From an uncultured Clostridia bacterium (GTDB taxonomy: Bacteria; Bacillota; Clostridia; Christensenellales; Borkfalkiaceae): a stretch of 7,030 bases of DNA. Each line of letters opens with the position of its first letter. Positions within the stretch are counted from its first letter, which is position 1. The stretch is taken from positions 1 through 7,030 of the forward strand of contig CAKQSU010000058.1 of assembly GCA_934273135.1 (NCBI GenBank). Direction: 5' to 3'. Below are positions 1-6,281 of the stretch, piece after piece. The notes beneath the pieces were generated by a model, which ran no database searches, was not told the DNA's origin, and saw only the letters and a program-made list of their open reading frames with translations. The translations under genes and the position numbers were made by a program.

Positions 1-342
1 ATATCCGTGATTGGCAATCAAATGCCCTTCCGATACTATTCTTTTTAAAATCTCGGTGTTGTCGTCCGCCCAGCAGCCGCCCACGAAAAACGTTGCTTTC
101 ACGCTCTTTTCCTTTAAAAGGTCGAGTATGCCCGAGACCGTTTCGCCGCCCTCGTAAACGTTGAACATAAGCGCGACGCCGTTTTTGTCGGTTCTGCCCG
201 AATAGTAAGGCGAATAGCTTTCTTTACCGGAAAGATAGACCGTTTTTTCGGGGAAAAAGCAAAGAGCGACGACGAACGAAAGCATTATCGCAAGCATTAC
301 GCCCGCAGCTTTTCTCGCCGCTTTTAAAGTTAGTTTCTTCAT
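1..342 (-). CDS. NodB-fold polysaccharide deacetylase-like protein, N-terminal part (3' end outside window)
   Basis: This is a partial gene: 114 codons from ATG at 342 run open to the window edge. Residues 1-12 are basic and residues 13-30 are hydrophobic, so a signal anchor or uncleaved signal peptide is likely and the domain would lie outside the membrane. From about residue 55 the sequence follows the NodB fold. It has a strand 'VALMF', then 'VKATFFVGGCWADDN' (82-95), then 'GHLIANHGY' (106-114), whose His112 fits the first His of the metal-binding H-x3-H motif. The usual TFDDG motif 1 is replaced by M-F-N-V-Y (59-63), so the Asp base and the Asp metal ligand are both missing. A GAGG ribosome site lies 9 nt before the ATG. 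In this family, active members remove N-acetyl groups from peptidoglycan or chitin-like polymers. Whether this one is active is open. The family call is firm; substrate and activity are not. Confidence 0.85.
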   Translation of the reverse strand, partial: MKKLTLKAARKAAGVMLAIMLSFVVALCFFPEKTVYLSGKESYSPYYSGRTDKNGVALMFNVYEGGETVSGILDLLKEKSVKATFFVGGCWADDNTEILKRIVSEGHLIANHGY

Positions 343-426
343 TAAGGACTGCCTCTATACTATAAAAATGTATTAAGGCAAACTTTGCTTTATGCCGTTT
401 TGTCGGTTTTGAAAACTCAAATTGCT

Positions 427-465
427 TAGGGATTGAATTCTTTATCAATAATTATTTTTGCGGAA
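427..465 (-). repeat. Dispersed leader repeat, copy 1
   Basis: Positions 427-455 match 6238-6266 at 26 of 29 bases without gaps; the differences are at 436, 443 and 448. Similarity continues to 465 (CGGAA at 461-465 matches 6267-6271) after a 5-nt insertion at 456-460. The copy lies on the leader side of the candidate promoter at 475-504, in the same orientation relative to the gene as copy 2. The hairpin that is nearly perfect in copy 2 is only partly kept here, with two T-T mismatches and one G-T wobble. Confidence 0.7.
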
Positions 466-474
466 CACAAACGG

Positions 475-504
475 TTTATATGATTTCAATGATTTTATCC
501 ACAA
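475..504 (-). promoter_or_regulatory. Candidate sigma-A promoter for the deacetylase-like gene
   Basis: Read on the minus strand, TTGTGG (504-499) is followed after 18 nt by TATAAA (480-475). Transcription would start near 468 and give a leader of about 125 nt before the ATG at 342. The -35 box is only a partial match, so the call rests mostly on the -10 box and position. Confidence 0.4.
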
Positions 505-515
505 AAATGCGAAGC

Positions 516-625
516 ACCTAAAAGAGCGTATTTTTTGATGATTTTTTGCGAGCGTGAGGGATGCCGTACTTGCCGTACTGCGCCCGAGCGGTCGCTAAAA
601 AGCGCGAAAAAGCCGCCTTTTAGGT
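516..625. repeat. Imperfect palindromic intergenic element of about 110 bp
   Basis: The ends are a perfect 9-bp inverted repeat: ACCTAAAAG at 516-524 and CTTTTAGGT at 617-625. Inside a 1-nt bulge, GCG (526-528) pairs with CGC (614-616). A second imperfect stem joins 542-554 to 589-601. The tip holds the 9-mer TGCCGTACT twice in tandem (562-570 and 571-579). The element lies 27 bp past the stop codon of the SDR gene. It could be a small palindromic repeat (REP or MITE-like) or a folded 3' end that stops transcription. No coding sequence is visible. The structure is seen directly; its nature is inferred. Confidence 0.5.
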
Positions 626-651
626 AATTAGGGATAAGGAATGAAAGCCCT

Positions 652-1425
652 TTATTCCAGCCCTTGGCTTTTTTTCCATACTCCCGTCTTTATTCCGTCC
701 GGCAAAATCTTTGTGCAGAACACGAGGAACTTGTTGAACGCCCCGTAGGAGCTTACGGCTTTGCCTTTCTTCAAATCACGCCATGCACGTTTAGCGACTT
801 TTTTCGGGTCGTAAACGGCGAAGTATTTTTTCACTACGGCGTTCTTTCCTCCGCCGCTTTCCGCGCGGTCGAAAAATTTTGTTTTCATCCAGAAAGGACA
901 AACGGCGATTACCTTTATTCCTTGCTTTTTAACTTCGCTCCGTAAAGCCCTCGAAAAGCTAAGCACGTACGCCTTTGTCGCCGAATATACGTTGATGTAC
1001 GGTATTGCCTGAAAGCCCGCGACCGAAGCGATTTCGATAATCTTGCCGCCCTTTTGCATATACGGCAACGCAACGTGCGTTATCGCCGTCAACGCGCGGC
1101 AGTTCAAGTCTATCATGCCGAGCGTTTCGTCGAGCGGAATATCTTCGGTTTTGCCGAATTTGCCGTATCCGCTGCAATTGACGAGCAAATCGACTATCGG
1201 TTTTTCTTCTCTTAATTTTGCGATAAGTACGTCTATAGAGCGATTATCGCTTAAATCGAGCGGAATGGGAACAACTTTTCCGCAAGGGGAAGAAAGCTTC
1301 TCAAGCTTGTTTTTGCTCCTTGCGATGACCCAGATTTCGTCAAAACTAAATTCCTGCGGCATTGTGGAAAAAAGTTGATAACCTATCCCCGATGACGCGC
1401 CCGTCATTATGGCTATTTTTTTCAT
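652..1425 (-). CDS. SDR-family NAD(P)-dependent oxidoreductase
   Basis: A full-length classical short-chain dehydrogenase of 257 aa, close to the family's usual 250. The N-terminal Rossmann motif TGASSGIG is at 8-15. Arg36 follows the second strand, which commonly indicates preference for NADP(H). NCSG (83-86) stands where NNAG is usual. The catalytic set is complete: Asn108, Ser134, Tyr147 and Lys151 (Y-S-A-T-K). The C-terminal part from about 175 carries the substrate loop and gives no clear clue to the substrate. The ATG at 1425 has AGGGGT five nt upstream. It is the last gene of a minus-strand operon, 22 nt after the permease gene. Such soluble enzymes reduce or oxidise a carbonyl/alcohol pair. 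Nothing in the operon names the substrate, so only the family is assigned. Confidence 0.93.
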   Translation of the reverse strand: MKKIAIMTGASSGIGYQLFSTMPQEFSFDEIWVIARSKNKLEKLSSPCGKVVPIPLDLSDNRSIDVLIAKLREEKPIVDLLVNCSGYGKFGKTEDIPLDETLGMIDLNCRALTAITHVALPYMQKGGKIIEIASVAGFQAIPYINVYSATKAYVLSFSRALRSEVKKQGIKVIAVCPFWMKTKFFDRAESGGGKNAVVKKYFAVYDPKKVAKRAWRDLKKGKAVSSYGAFNKFLVFCTKILPDGIKTGVWKKSQGLE

Positions 1426-1447
1426 GTTTCACCCCTAAGATTATTTT

Positions 1448-2737
1448 TTACAGCGTTATTTTAAGCCCCGCAAGCGCGCCGAAAAGCGAAAATGCAGCAG
1501 GCAAAAAACCGTACTTACAGAAGTCCGCAAAAGTGAACTTTACGCCGTTTTTATTGACTATCGAAGAAAACATAAGCCCCGCAAGCGCGCCGAGCGGCGT
1601 AAAAAACGCCCCTACGTTCGAGCCTACAACCGTTGCATAAACGGCTTTCAGATACCCGTTGCCCGTTGCAAAAGACGCAATCGAAGAAAACAGCACGCTC
1701 ATCGGTATGTTGTTTAAGAGATTTGCCGAAAGCGCGGAAGCAACTCCGTATTTTAAAATTACGTTTTTTTCTCCGAAGAATTTTGCGCAAAGCTCGGTAA
1801 ACCCCGACGAGTCGAGCGCGAGAACGATTATAAACATGCCCACAACGAGCGGAGCCATCTGCCACGGCGCGCGCTTAATTCCGCCCGTCACCACGACGGG
1901 GCGTTCTTTTCTGACGGCATAAAAAATAAGAGCAATCACATAGAGAGAAATGCAACAGATTGCGGAAACATACCACATTTCAAGCCCTATATAGCTTGAT
2001 GCGGCAACGAACGCCGTGCAGACAAAAAGCACCGAAACGCCCAGCACGGATAGCTGTTTGTCTTTTAATTTTATATCGATAATCGACTTATCGAGGGGCT
2101 TTTTCAAACTTTTGCCGAACAAAAGAAGCAAAGCCATAAGCGAGCAAAGCCCGGCAAAAATCGTCGGGAGCCACATTACGGACAGATACGTAATAAAGTC
2201 TATTCCCGCCGCGCTTGTAAGATACACGTTTGTCGGGTTCCCTATCAAAAAAAGCATGCTCCAGGTGTTTGCCGCGACGAATTCCGCCATTACATACGGC
2301 TTAGGATCTATGCCCGCCCTACGCGCGAATTGCAAAATGAAAGGCGTAAACGTTAAAATAACGACGTCGTTCGAGGTAAAAACCGTAAGAACGGATACAA
2401 GAACGTAGAACGTGAAAAAAATCTTTAACTGACTGTCGCCCGCTTTTTTTGCGGCAAGGCAAGCAAGGGCTTCAAAAAAACCCGTCTCGTCGAGAAATAC
2501 CGATATCAGCGAAGTAGAAATAAAGAGAATTACTACTTTTAAAGGGTTTGCCGCGCTTTTTTCGATGAGTTTTGAAAAGACCGTTTGCAAATCGATACTA
2601 CCGGCAAGTATAAGAATAAGCGCGCCGACAATCGGCACTATCGGGTAAAATTCAAATTTTACGCGCTTTGGCTTAATTAGGACCGAAAGCCCGATCAAAA
2701 GCGAAGCAGAAAGCGCGACTATAATAGGCAAAACCAT
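1448..2737 (-). CDS. ArsB/NhaD-type (ion transporter superfamily) membrane permease
   Basis: A 429-aa integral membrane protein with about ten or more hydrophobic segments; its length is typical for ArsB-like carriers. Two repeated halves are visible. The first carries TSNDVV (121-126) and GNPTN (166-170). The second carries LNNIPMS (341-347) and GSNVGAFFTPLGALAG (372-387). These paired re-entrant signatures are characteristic of the ArsB/NhaD/citrate-permease group. A more polar cytoplasmic stretch at about 208-228 links the halves. The family moves anions such as arsenite or dicarboxylates, or exchanges Na+ and H+. No arsR, arsC or other arsenic gene is nearby, so an arsenite role is not supported. 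An AAGG-type ribosome site precedes ATG 2737, and the upstream nucleosidase gene ends 14 nt before it, so the two are very likely co-transcribed. Family firm, substrate unknown. Confidence 0.9.
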   Translation of the reverse strand: MVLPIIVALSASLLIGLSVLIKPKRVKFEFYPIVPIVGALILILAGSIDLQTVFSKLIEKSAANPLKVVILFISTSLISVFLDETGFFEALACLAAKKAGDSQLKIFFTFYVLVSVLTVFTSNDVVILTFTPFILQFARRAGIDPKPYVMAEFVAANTWSMLFLIGNPTNVYLTSAAGIDFITYLSVMWLPTIFAGLCSLMALLLLFGKSLKKPLDKSIIDIKLKDKQLSVLGVSVLFVCTAFVAASSYIGLEMWYVSAICCISLYVIALIFYAVRKERPVVVTGGIKRAPWQMAPLVVGMFIIVLALDSSGFTELCAKFFGEKNVILKYGVASALSANLLNNIPMSVLFSSIASFATGNGYLKAVYATVVGSNVGAFFTPLGALAGLMFSSIVNKNGVKFTFADFCKYGFLPAAFSLFGALAGLKITL

Positions 2738-2751
2738 AAAAACGCCTTTTC

Positions 2752-3429
2752 TTATAACTTTTCGACGAGTATTTTAAGCAATTTTCCGTAATCGTCGTTG
2801 AGCCGAGTTATAAAAGACGAGTAATCTTCCGCGCTCGCTTCGTCCGAAACGGCTTTGATTATAAGGCACGGCACGCCCGCGTTTTTTGCGGTAAAGTAAA
2901 TGCCCGCGGCTTCCATTTCGCAAACGGAAGCGTTAAATTCTTTCTTCAAACCGTTTTTAAAATTCTCGTCGGCAACGAACTTATCGCCCGAAGCGCAAAC
3001 GCCTTCTTTCATATCGGGAAAGATATTTTTGACGGCTTTTCGTAAAGCTTCGTCCGTTGAATAAACGGGGCTTACTCCGTTTTCATACTGTCCCCGACAA
3101 GTTCCGTCGAGCGCGGAAGTATCGAAGTCGTAATGAACGACGCCCGAAACAAGGTACAGCCCGCCTATTTTGCTTTCGTCCGAAACGCCGCCCGCAAGCC
3201 CGAAGTTAAAGACGGCTTCGACGCCGTATTTTAAGAGAACGTACTGCGTTGCCGCGGCGGCGCAAATTTCGCCCACTCCCGAGTTTATAAAGTAAATTTC
3301 CTTGTCTCCTACAACGTACTCATTGACTACAAAGTCCCCGTATAAGTCGGTTTTCACCGATTTTCCGAGATACTTAGCTAATAATTCGTATTCTTTCGCC
3401 ATTGCGGCGACCACTGCTATTTTTTTCAT
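2752..3429 (-). CDS. 5'-methylthioadenosine/S-adenosylhomocysteine nucleosidase-like protein
   Basis: A 225-aa member of the purine nucleoside phosphorylase / MTAN fold, similar in length to E. coli MTAN (Pfs, 232 aa). Glu13 matches catalytic-site Glu12 of E. coli. Also seen are SGVGE (50-54), GLAGGV (77-82), the MTAN-type ASGDKFV (146-152), the ribose-binding V-C-E-M-E (169-173), and SD at 195-196, where Asp196 is the general acid. MTAN enzymes cleave the N-glycosidic bond of methylthioadenosine and S-adenosylhomocysteine, releasing adenine in the cytoplasm for methyl-cycle recycling. GLAGG where GSAGG is usual is a mild difference. AAGGAAAA lies about 6 nt before ATG 3429. It is the first gene of the operon with the permease and SDR. 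A hydrolase on another nucleoside remains possible, so no gene symbol is given. Confidence 0.87.
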   Translation of the reverse strand: MKKIAVVAAMAKEYELLAKYLGKSVKTDLYGDFVVNEYVVGDKEIYFINSGVGEICAAAATQYVLLKYGVEAVFNFGLAGGVSDESKIGGLYLVSGVVHYDFDTSALDGTCRGQYENGVSPVYSTDEALRKAVKNIFPDMKEGVCASGDKFVADENFKNGLKKEFNASVCEMEAAGIYFTAKNAGVPCLIIKAVSDEASAEDYSSFITRLNDDYGKLLKILVEKL

Positions 3430-3454
3430 TTTTATTTTCCTTTTCTACTCGCGA

Positions 3455-3487
3455 TTAACGCTTGAAAATACATTTTCATATAATGTA
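3455..3487 (+). promoter_or_regulatory. Candidate promoter with overlapping inverted repeat, divergent intergenic region
   Basis: A perfect TATAAT lies at 3479-3484, with a weak -35 (TTAACG, 3455-3460) 18 nt upstream. Transcription would start near 3491, 24 nt before the TTG start of the amidotransferase gene. The -10 box sits inside the inverted repeat TACATT (3469-3474) / AATGTA (3482-3487) with a 7-nt spacer, which could be an operator. I could not define a convincing minus-strand promoter for the nucleosidase operon in this gap. Confidence 0.45.
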
Positions 3488-3501
3488 GGGCGTTATAAAG
3501 C

Positions 3502-3517
3502 GAGGGGTAAAAGTTTG
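3502..3517 (+). promoter_or_regulatory. Ribosome-binding site that selects the TTG start
   Basis: GAGGGG at 3502-3507 lies 7 nt before TTG at 3515-3517. It is the only good Shine-Dalgarno site in this frame before the conserved protein begins, and it decides the start. An upstream in-frame ATG at 3302 would run through the start of the divergent gene and through the promoter region. Confidence 0.75.
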
Positions 3518-4144
3518 ACTAAGATTTTCGTTTACGGAAAGTATCCGCACCAAAATTACATTAAAGCCGTAAAAAAAGCCGGATTTACCGTAACGATGAA
3601 TCCGGACGAAGCCGATTGTTTGCTGCTCGGCGGCGGCGGCGATGTTGCGCCTTGTCTTTACGGCGGAGTCGGAACGAACGCGCGCGACGTTGACATCGAA
3701 CGCGACGTGAACGAACTTTATCTTATCCGCAAATTTTTAAAGACGGACAGATACGTTTTCGGCATTTGCCGCGGCGAACAGATTATAAACGTATACTTCG
3801 GCGGAACGCTTTACAACACGCTTTCTTCTCGCCACGCCTACCGCGGGCGGGACAGACTGCACGCCGCAACCTTTAAAGGCTTACTCAAAAAGACGTACGG
3901 CGAAGCGGGAATAGTAAACAGCGCGCACCGCCAAGCCGTACAAAGGTTGGGTTGCGGCTTAAAAGCGACGGCGATTGCCGACGACGGAGAGATTGAAGCA
4001 ATCGAGGGAAAGAACGTGTTTGCCGTTCAGTTTCACCCCGAAAGAACGGTTCTCCCCGCAATCGACGGGGCAAAGCTGTTTTCGGCGTTTTTATCTCTTG
4101 CCGAAAAGAAAGCAAAGATACGAAAAATTACCTCTTCAAACTAA
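3515..4144 (+). CDS. Class I glutamine amidotransferase / gamma-glutamyl-GABA hydrolase-like (C26) protein
   Basis: A 209-aa soluble protein with the C26 (PuuD-like) pattern. LLLGGGGDVAP (36-46) matches the family's GGGDVxP loop. FGICRGEQIINVYFGGTLYN (82-101) is the nucleophile elbow with Cys85. NSAHRQAV (135-142) and VQFHPE (171-176) follow, the last giving His174 and Glu176 of the triad. These enzymes hydrolyse gamma-glutamyl amide bonds, for example gamma-glutamyl-GABA in putrescine breakdown. No other puu genes are present, so the substrate is uncertain. It is shorter than E. coli PuuD (254 aa), mainly in the N-terminal half, but all catalytic residues are kept. The start is TTG with a strong GAGGGG site. 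It is the only plus-strand gene here, and its last 17 bp overlap the end of rho on the opposite strand. Confidence 0.87.
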   Translation: MTKIFVYGKYPHQNYIKAVKKAGFTVTMNPDEADCLLLGGGGDVAPCLYGGVGTNARDVDIERDVNELYLIRKFLKTDRYVFGICRGEQIINVYFGGTLYNTLSSRHAYRGRDRLHAATFKGLLKKTYGEAGIVNSAHRQAVQRLGCGLKATAIADDGEIEAIEGKNVFAVQFHPERTVLPAIDGAKLFSAFLSLAEKKAKIRKITSSN

Positions 4145-5486
4145 GATAGCCGTCGGCTTTAACGATAAGTTCCGCGTTGTCTTTAGTTTTTTCCATCATA
4201 CCGATAATGGTTTCTGTTGCGTGTTCGTCGTCGGAAAGTCTTCTTCTTATCTTGTCGGCGCAAGCAAGTTCGTCTTCCGTCAAAAGATATTCGTCCTTTC
4301 TCGTGCCGCTTTTCAAGATGTCTATCGCGGGGAAAATTCTCTTTTCGGCGAGCGAGCGCGAAAGGGTTATTTCCATGTTGCCGGTGCCTTTGAATTCTTC
4401 AAACACTATATCGTCAAGGCGACTGCCCGTATCCACGAGCGCGGTGGAAATAACCGTCAGGCTTCCCGCTTCCGTGTTCCTTGCAAGACCGAAAAACTTT
4501 TTAGCCGTCTGCAAAGCCGCGGGGTCGATGCCGCCCGACAAAAGTTTGCCCGAGCCGGGAACGGACACGTTGCACGCCCTCGTGAGTTTTGTGATGGAAT
4601 CCATCAATATGAGAACGTCCTTACCGGCTTCGACAAGGGCTTTGCCGCGCTTGAAGCAAAGTTCGGAAAGGCGCAGGTGATGTTCCATCGACTGGTCGAA
4701 CGTGGACGAGATAACCTCGCCTTTTACGCAAGACTTAAAATCCGTGACTTCCTCGGGGCGTTCGTCCACGAGAAGTACCATAAGATGTATTTCCGGGTGA
4801 AATTTTTCAACCGATTTCGCGATTCTTTTCAAAAGCGTCGTTTTGCCCGTTTTCGGCGGCGCAACGACAAGTCCGCGTTGACCTTTGCCTATCGGGCAGA
4901 AAAGGTCTATCATTCTGAGCGGGATTTCGCCCGTTCCGCCGAGCGTTATTCTTGTGTTTGGATAATACGGCGTCAAATCGTCGAAACGCGGGCGCGCGGT
5001 AAGCGTAGGCTCTTCATCGTTCACGGCGGCAACGTCCGTCATTTCGGGCAATTTGTTTTCCCGTTTGGGCTGCACTCTGCCCGTGACCTTATCGCCTTCG
5101 CGCAAAAAGAACTTTTTAATGGTCGGGCGCGCGATAAAAGCGTCGCGCACGGAAGTGTCGAAGTTAGAAACCCTTATGAACCCGTACCCTTCGTTGTTAA
5201 GCTCCAAAATACCCGTTATCGTTTCGCCTTCGGCGGCGATATCGTTAAGGGCGACCGGGTCGAAGTTGTCGGACTTCGGGTCGTATTTAGGGTAGAATAT
5301 GGAACGGTCCACCCGGCTGCTCGGTCTGCCGCGGTTGTTGCGGATAGGCTGATATTCGCCGCGATCGATTCTGATAAGCTCGTCTATCAAGGTCGCTTTG
5401 TTCTTGTTTGCCGGCGTGCCGCCACGTCTAGCGAGCATGCTTCTTAAATCTCCGATGTTATAAAGCTGATATTCTTTCTTTTCCAT
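4128..5486 (-). CDS. rho: Transcription termination factor Rho
   Basis: A complete 452-aa Rho, the hexameric RNA-dependent ATPase that ends transcription. A SAP-like Rho_N region (about 6-40) is followed by a short Arg-rich linker (49-61) and an OB-fold RNA-binding domain (about 85-165) with the RNP-like EGYGFIRV (99-106). The RecA-like motor has Walker A APPKTGKT (209-216), the catalytic-loop VDERPEEV (240-247), Walker B LILMDS (292-297), the Q-loop region GSGKLLSGG (311-319), and the highly conserved EEFKGTGNMEITLSRSLAEK (363-382) containing arginine-finger residues. It lacks the long N-terminal insertion of high-GC bacteria. ATG 5486 has TAAGGAG about 11 nt upstream, placed just after the MBL gene stop, so the two are co-transcribed. 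Compared with my recollection of E. coli Rho, Walker A has Thr213 for Ala, and the position of Arg269 is Lys300. Confidence 0.97.
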   Translation of the reverse strand: MEKKEYQLYNIGDLRSMLARRGGTPANKNKATLIDELIRIDRGEYQPIRNNRGRPSSRVDRSIFYPKYDPKSDNFDPVALNDIAAEGETITGILELNNEGYGFIRVSNFDTSVRDAFIARPTIKKFFLREGDKVTGRVQPKRENKLPEMTDVAAVNDEEPTLTARPRFDDLTPYYPNTRITLGGTGEIPLRMIDLFCPIGKGQRGLVVAPPKTGKTTLLKRIAKSVEKFHPEIHLMVLLVDERPEEVTDFKSCVKGEVISSTFDQSMEHHLRLSELCFKRGKALVEAGKDVLILMDSITKLTRACNVSVPGSGKLLSGGIDPAALQTAKKFFGLARNTEAGSLTVISTALVDTGSRLDDIVFEEFKGTGNMEITLSRSLAEKRIFPAIDILKSGTRKDEYLLTEDELACADKIRRRLSDDEHATETIIGMMEKTKDNAELIVKADGYLSLKR

Positions 5487-5504
5487 GGCAAGGCGTTCTC
5501 CTTA

Positions 5505-6143
5505 TCAATATTTTTCGTAATCGAAAACGAAAACTTCGGTTTTTTGCGGAAGAGAAGAAGAGGTGAGTTCGAGTTCGCTTCCTCTTTTGACCCTTTCGAA
5601 TTTCTCTATAAACTTATCCGCGGTGTCCAAAACGTCGAACGAGCGCGGGGTTTTAAAATGCATCGGGATAACTATTTTCGCTTTAGAAGCGCAAGCGTAC
5701 TTGTAGGCTTCTTCCGCGTCTATCGTGTAAAACCCGCCTACCGGGATAAAGCAAACGTCGCATTTACCGATTTTTGCGGCGGTTTCTTCCGAAAATTTTT
5801 CGCCGATATCGCCGTAATGGCAAAACCTTACGCCGTCTACGGTGAATTTAATAACGGAATTTTTCCCGCGTTTTGCGCCGTTTTCGTCGTCATGGCAGCA
5901 GATTATACGCTTCAACGAAATGTCTTTTTCGATCATAGGGTTCACGTCGGAAGTAAGACCGTAAAAGTAAAGCGACGCCGAAACTTTGTTGACGGCGTTA
6001 TGATCGAAGTGGTCATGCGAGCAGATGCAATAATCGGCTTTAACTCTTTCCATTTCGAAGTCCATTCCCGAATAGGGATCACACACGACGGAAACACTCC
6101 CTTCGACAAAAAAAGCGGAATGCCCGAGAAACTTTATTTTCAT
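5505..6143 (-). CDS. MBL-fold (UlaG/YcfO-like, Lactamase_B_3) metal-dependent hydrolase
   Basis: A 212-aa metallo-beta-lactamase-fold protein. It begins MKIKFLGHSAF, as usual for the UlaG-like / UPF0173 branch. The metal motif HDHFDH is at 43-48 (His43, His45, Asp47, His48). CHYGDIG (108-114) gives His109 and Asp112, IPVGGFYTIDAEEA (133-146) is typical of the branch, and His162 in PMHF (160-163) completes the two-metal site. Members are cytoplasmic hydrolases, often of phosphodiester or lactone bonds, and many have no assigned substrate. AGGTGA lies close before ATG 6143. It is the first gene after the strong promoter at 6289-6317, with a leader of about 139 nt, and is followed 18 nt later by rho. 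A functional link to Rho is not evident; shared transcription is the likely relation. Family and metal sites are firm, substrate unknown. Confidence 0.9.
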   Translation of the reverse strand: MKIKFLGHSAFFVEGSVSVVCDPYSGMDFEMERVKADYCICSHDHFDHNAVNKVSASLYFYGLTSDVNPMIEKDISLKRIICCHDDENGAKRGKNSVIKFTVDGVRFCHYGDIGEKFSEETAAKIGKCDVCFIPVGGFYTIDAEEAYKYACASKAKIVIPMHFKTPRSFDVLDTADKFIEKFERVKRGSELELTSSSLPQKTEVFVFDYEKY

Positions 6144-6237
6144 TCTTCACCTGTAATAATATCTTTGCCGCACACCCTCGTCCTTATTCCCGAGGACATG
6201 CGAAAATAAAATCCCGTTTACACCCACACTCTCTTTA

Positions 6238-6281
6238 TAGGGATTGCATTCTTCATCACTAATTATCGGAATGCAATTCCT
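6238..6281 (-). repeat. Dispersed leader repeat, copy 2, forming a hairpin at the expected transcript start
   Basis: Positions 6238-6266 match 427-455 at 26 of 29 bases. This copy forms a hairpin: ATTGCATTC (6243-6251) pairs perfectly with GAATGCAAT (6269-6277). After one mismatch (6242/6278) three more pairs follow (6239-6241 with 6279-6281), leaving a 17-nt loop. The predicted start of the MBL-rho transcript is near 6282, so the RNA would begin almost directly with this stem. No U-run follows, so it is not a classical terminator on the minus strand. Confidence 0.7.

Larger units (their letters stand above)
343..651. other. Non-coding gap between the SDR gene and the deacetylase-like gene
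   Basis: This 309-bp gap separates the end of the three-gene operon from the start of the next minus-strand gene. It holds the palindromic element (516-625), the candidate promoter (475-504) and repeat copy 1 (427-465). The rest (343-426 and 626-651) shows nothing I can name. I see no tRNA, no riboswitch consensus and no convincing small protein. Confidence 0.7.

Noticed and set aside
224..448. A 74-codon minus-strand frame overlapping the start of the deacetylase-like gene
   Set aside because: It begins inside the dispersed repeat at a TTG without a ribosome site and reads a different frame of the clear NodB-type gene.
1448..2737. Naming the permease arsB and the region an arsenic-resistance locus
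   Set aside because: Only the broad ArsB/NhaD fold is supported. No arsR, arsC, arsA or arsD is adjacent, and the neighbours are unrelated enzymes.
3302..3514. An N-terminal extension of the amidotransferase from an ATG at 3302
   Set aside because: It would overlap the first 128 bp of the divergent nucleosidase gene and cover the intergenic promoter. The added residues are not part of the C26 fold, and TTG 3515 has a strong ribosome site.
4054..4070. GC-rich hairpin CCCCG / CGGGG near the ends of the convergent genes, considered as a rho terminator
   Set aside because: No U-run follows it on the minus strand, and it lies in the amidotransferase coding sequence.
3975..5447. A 490-codon open frame on the plus strand across the rho gene
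   Set aside because: It is antisense to almost the whole of rho, whose motifs are unmistakable. The translation is Arg/Phe-rich with no recognisable domain, so it is a codon-usage shadow.
5544..6209. A 221-codon plus-strand frame opposite the MBL hydrolase gene
   Set aside because: It mirrors a gene with intact metal-binding motifs, has no recognisable family and no good ribosome site.
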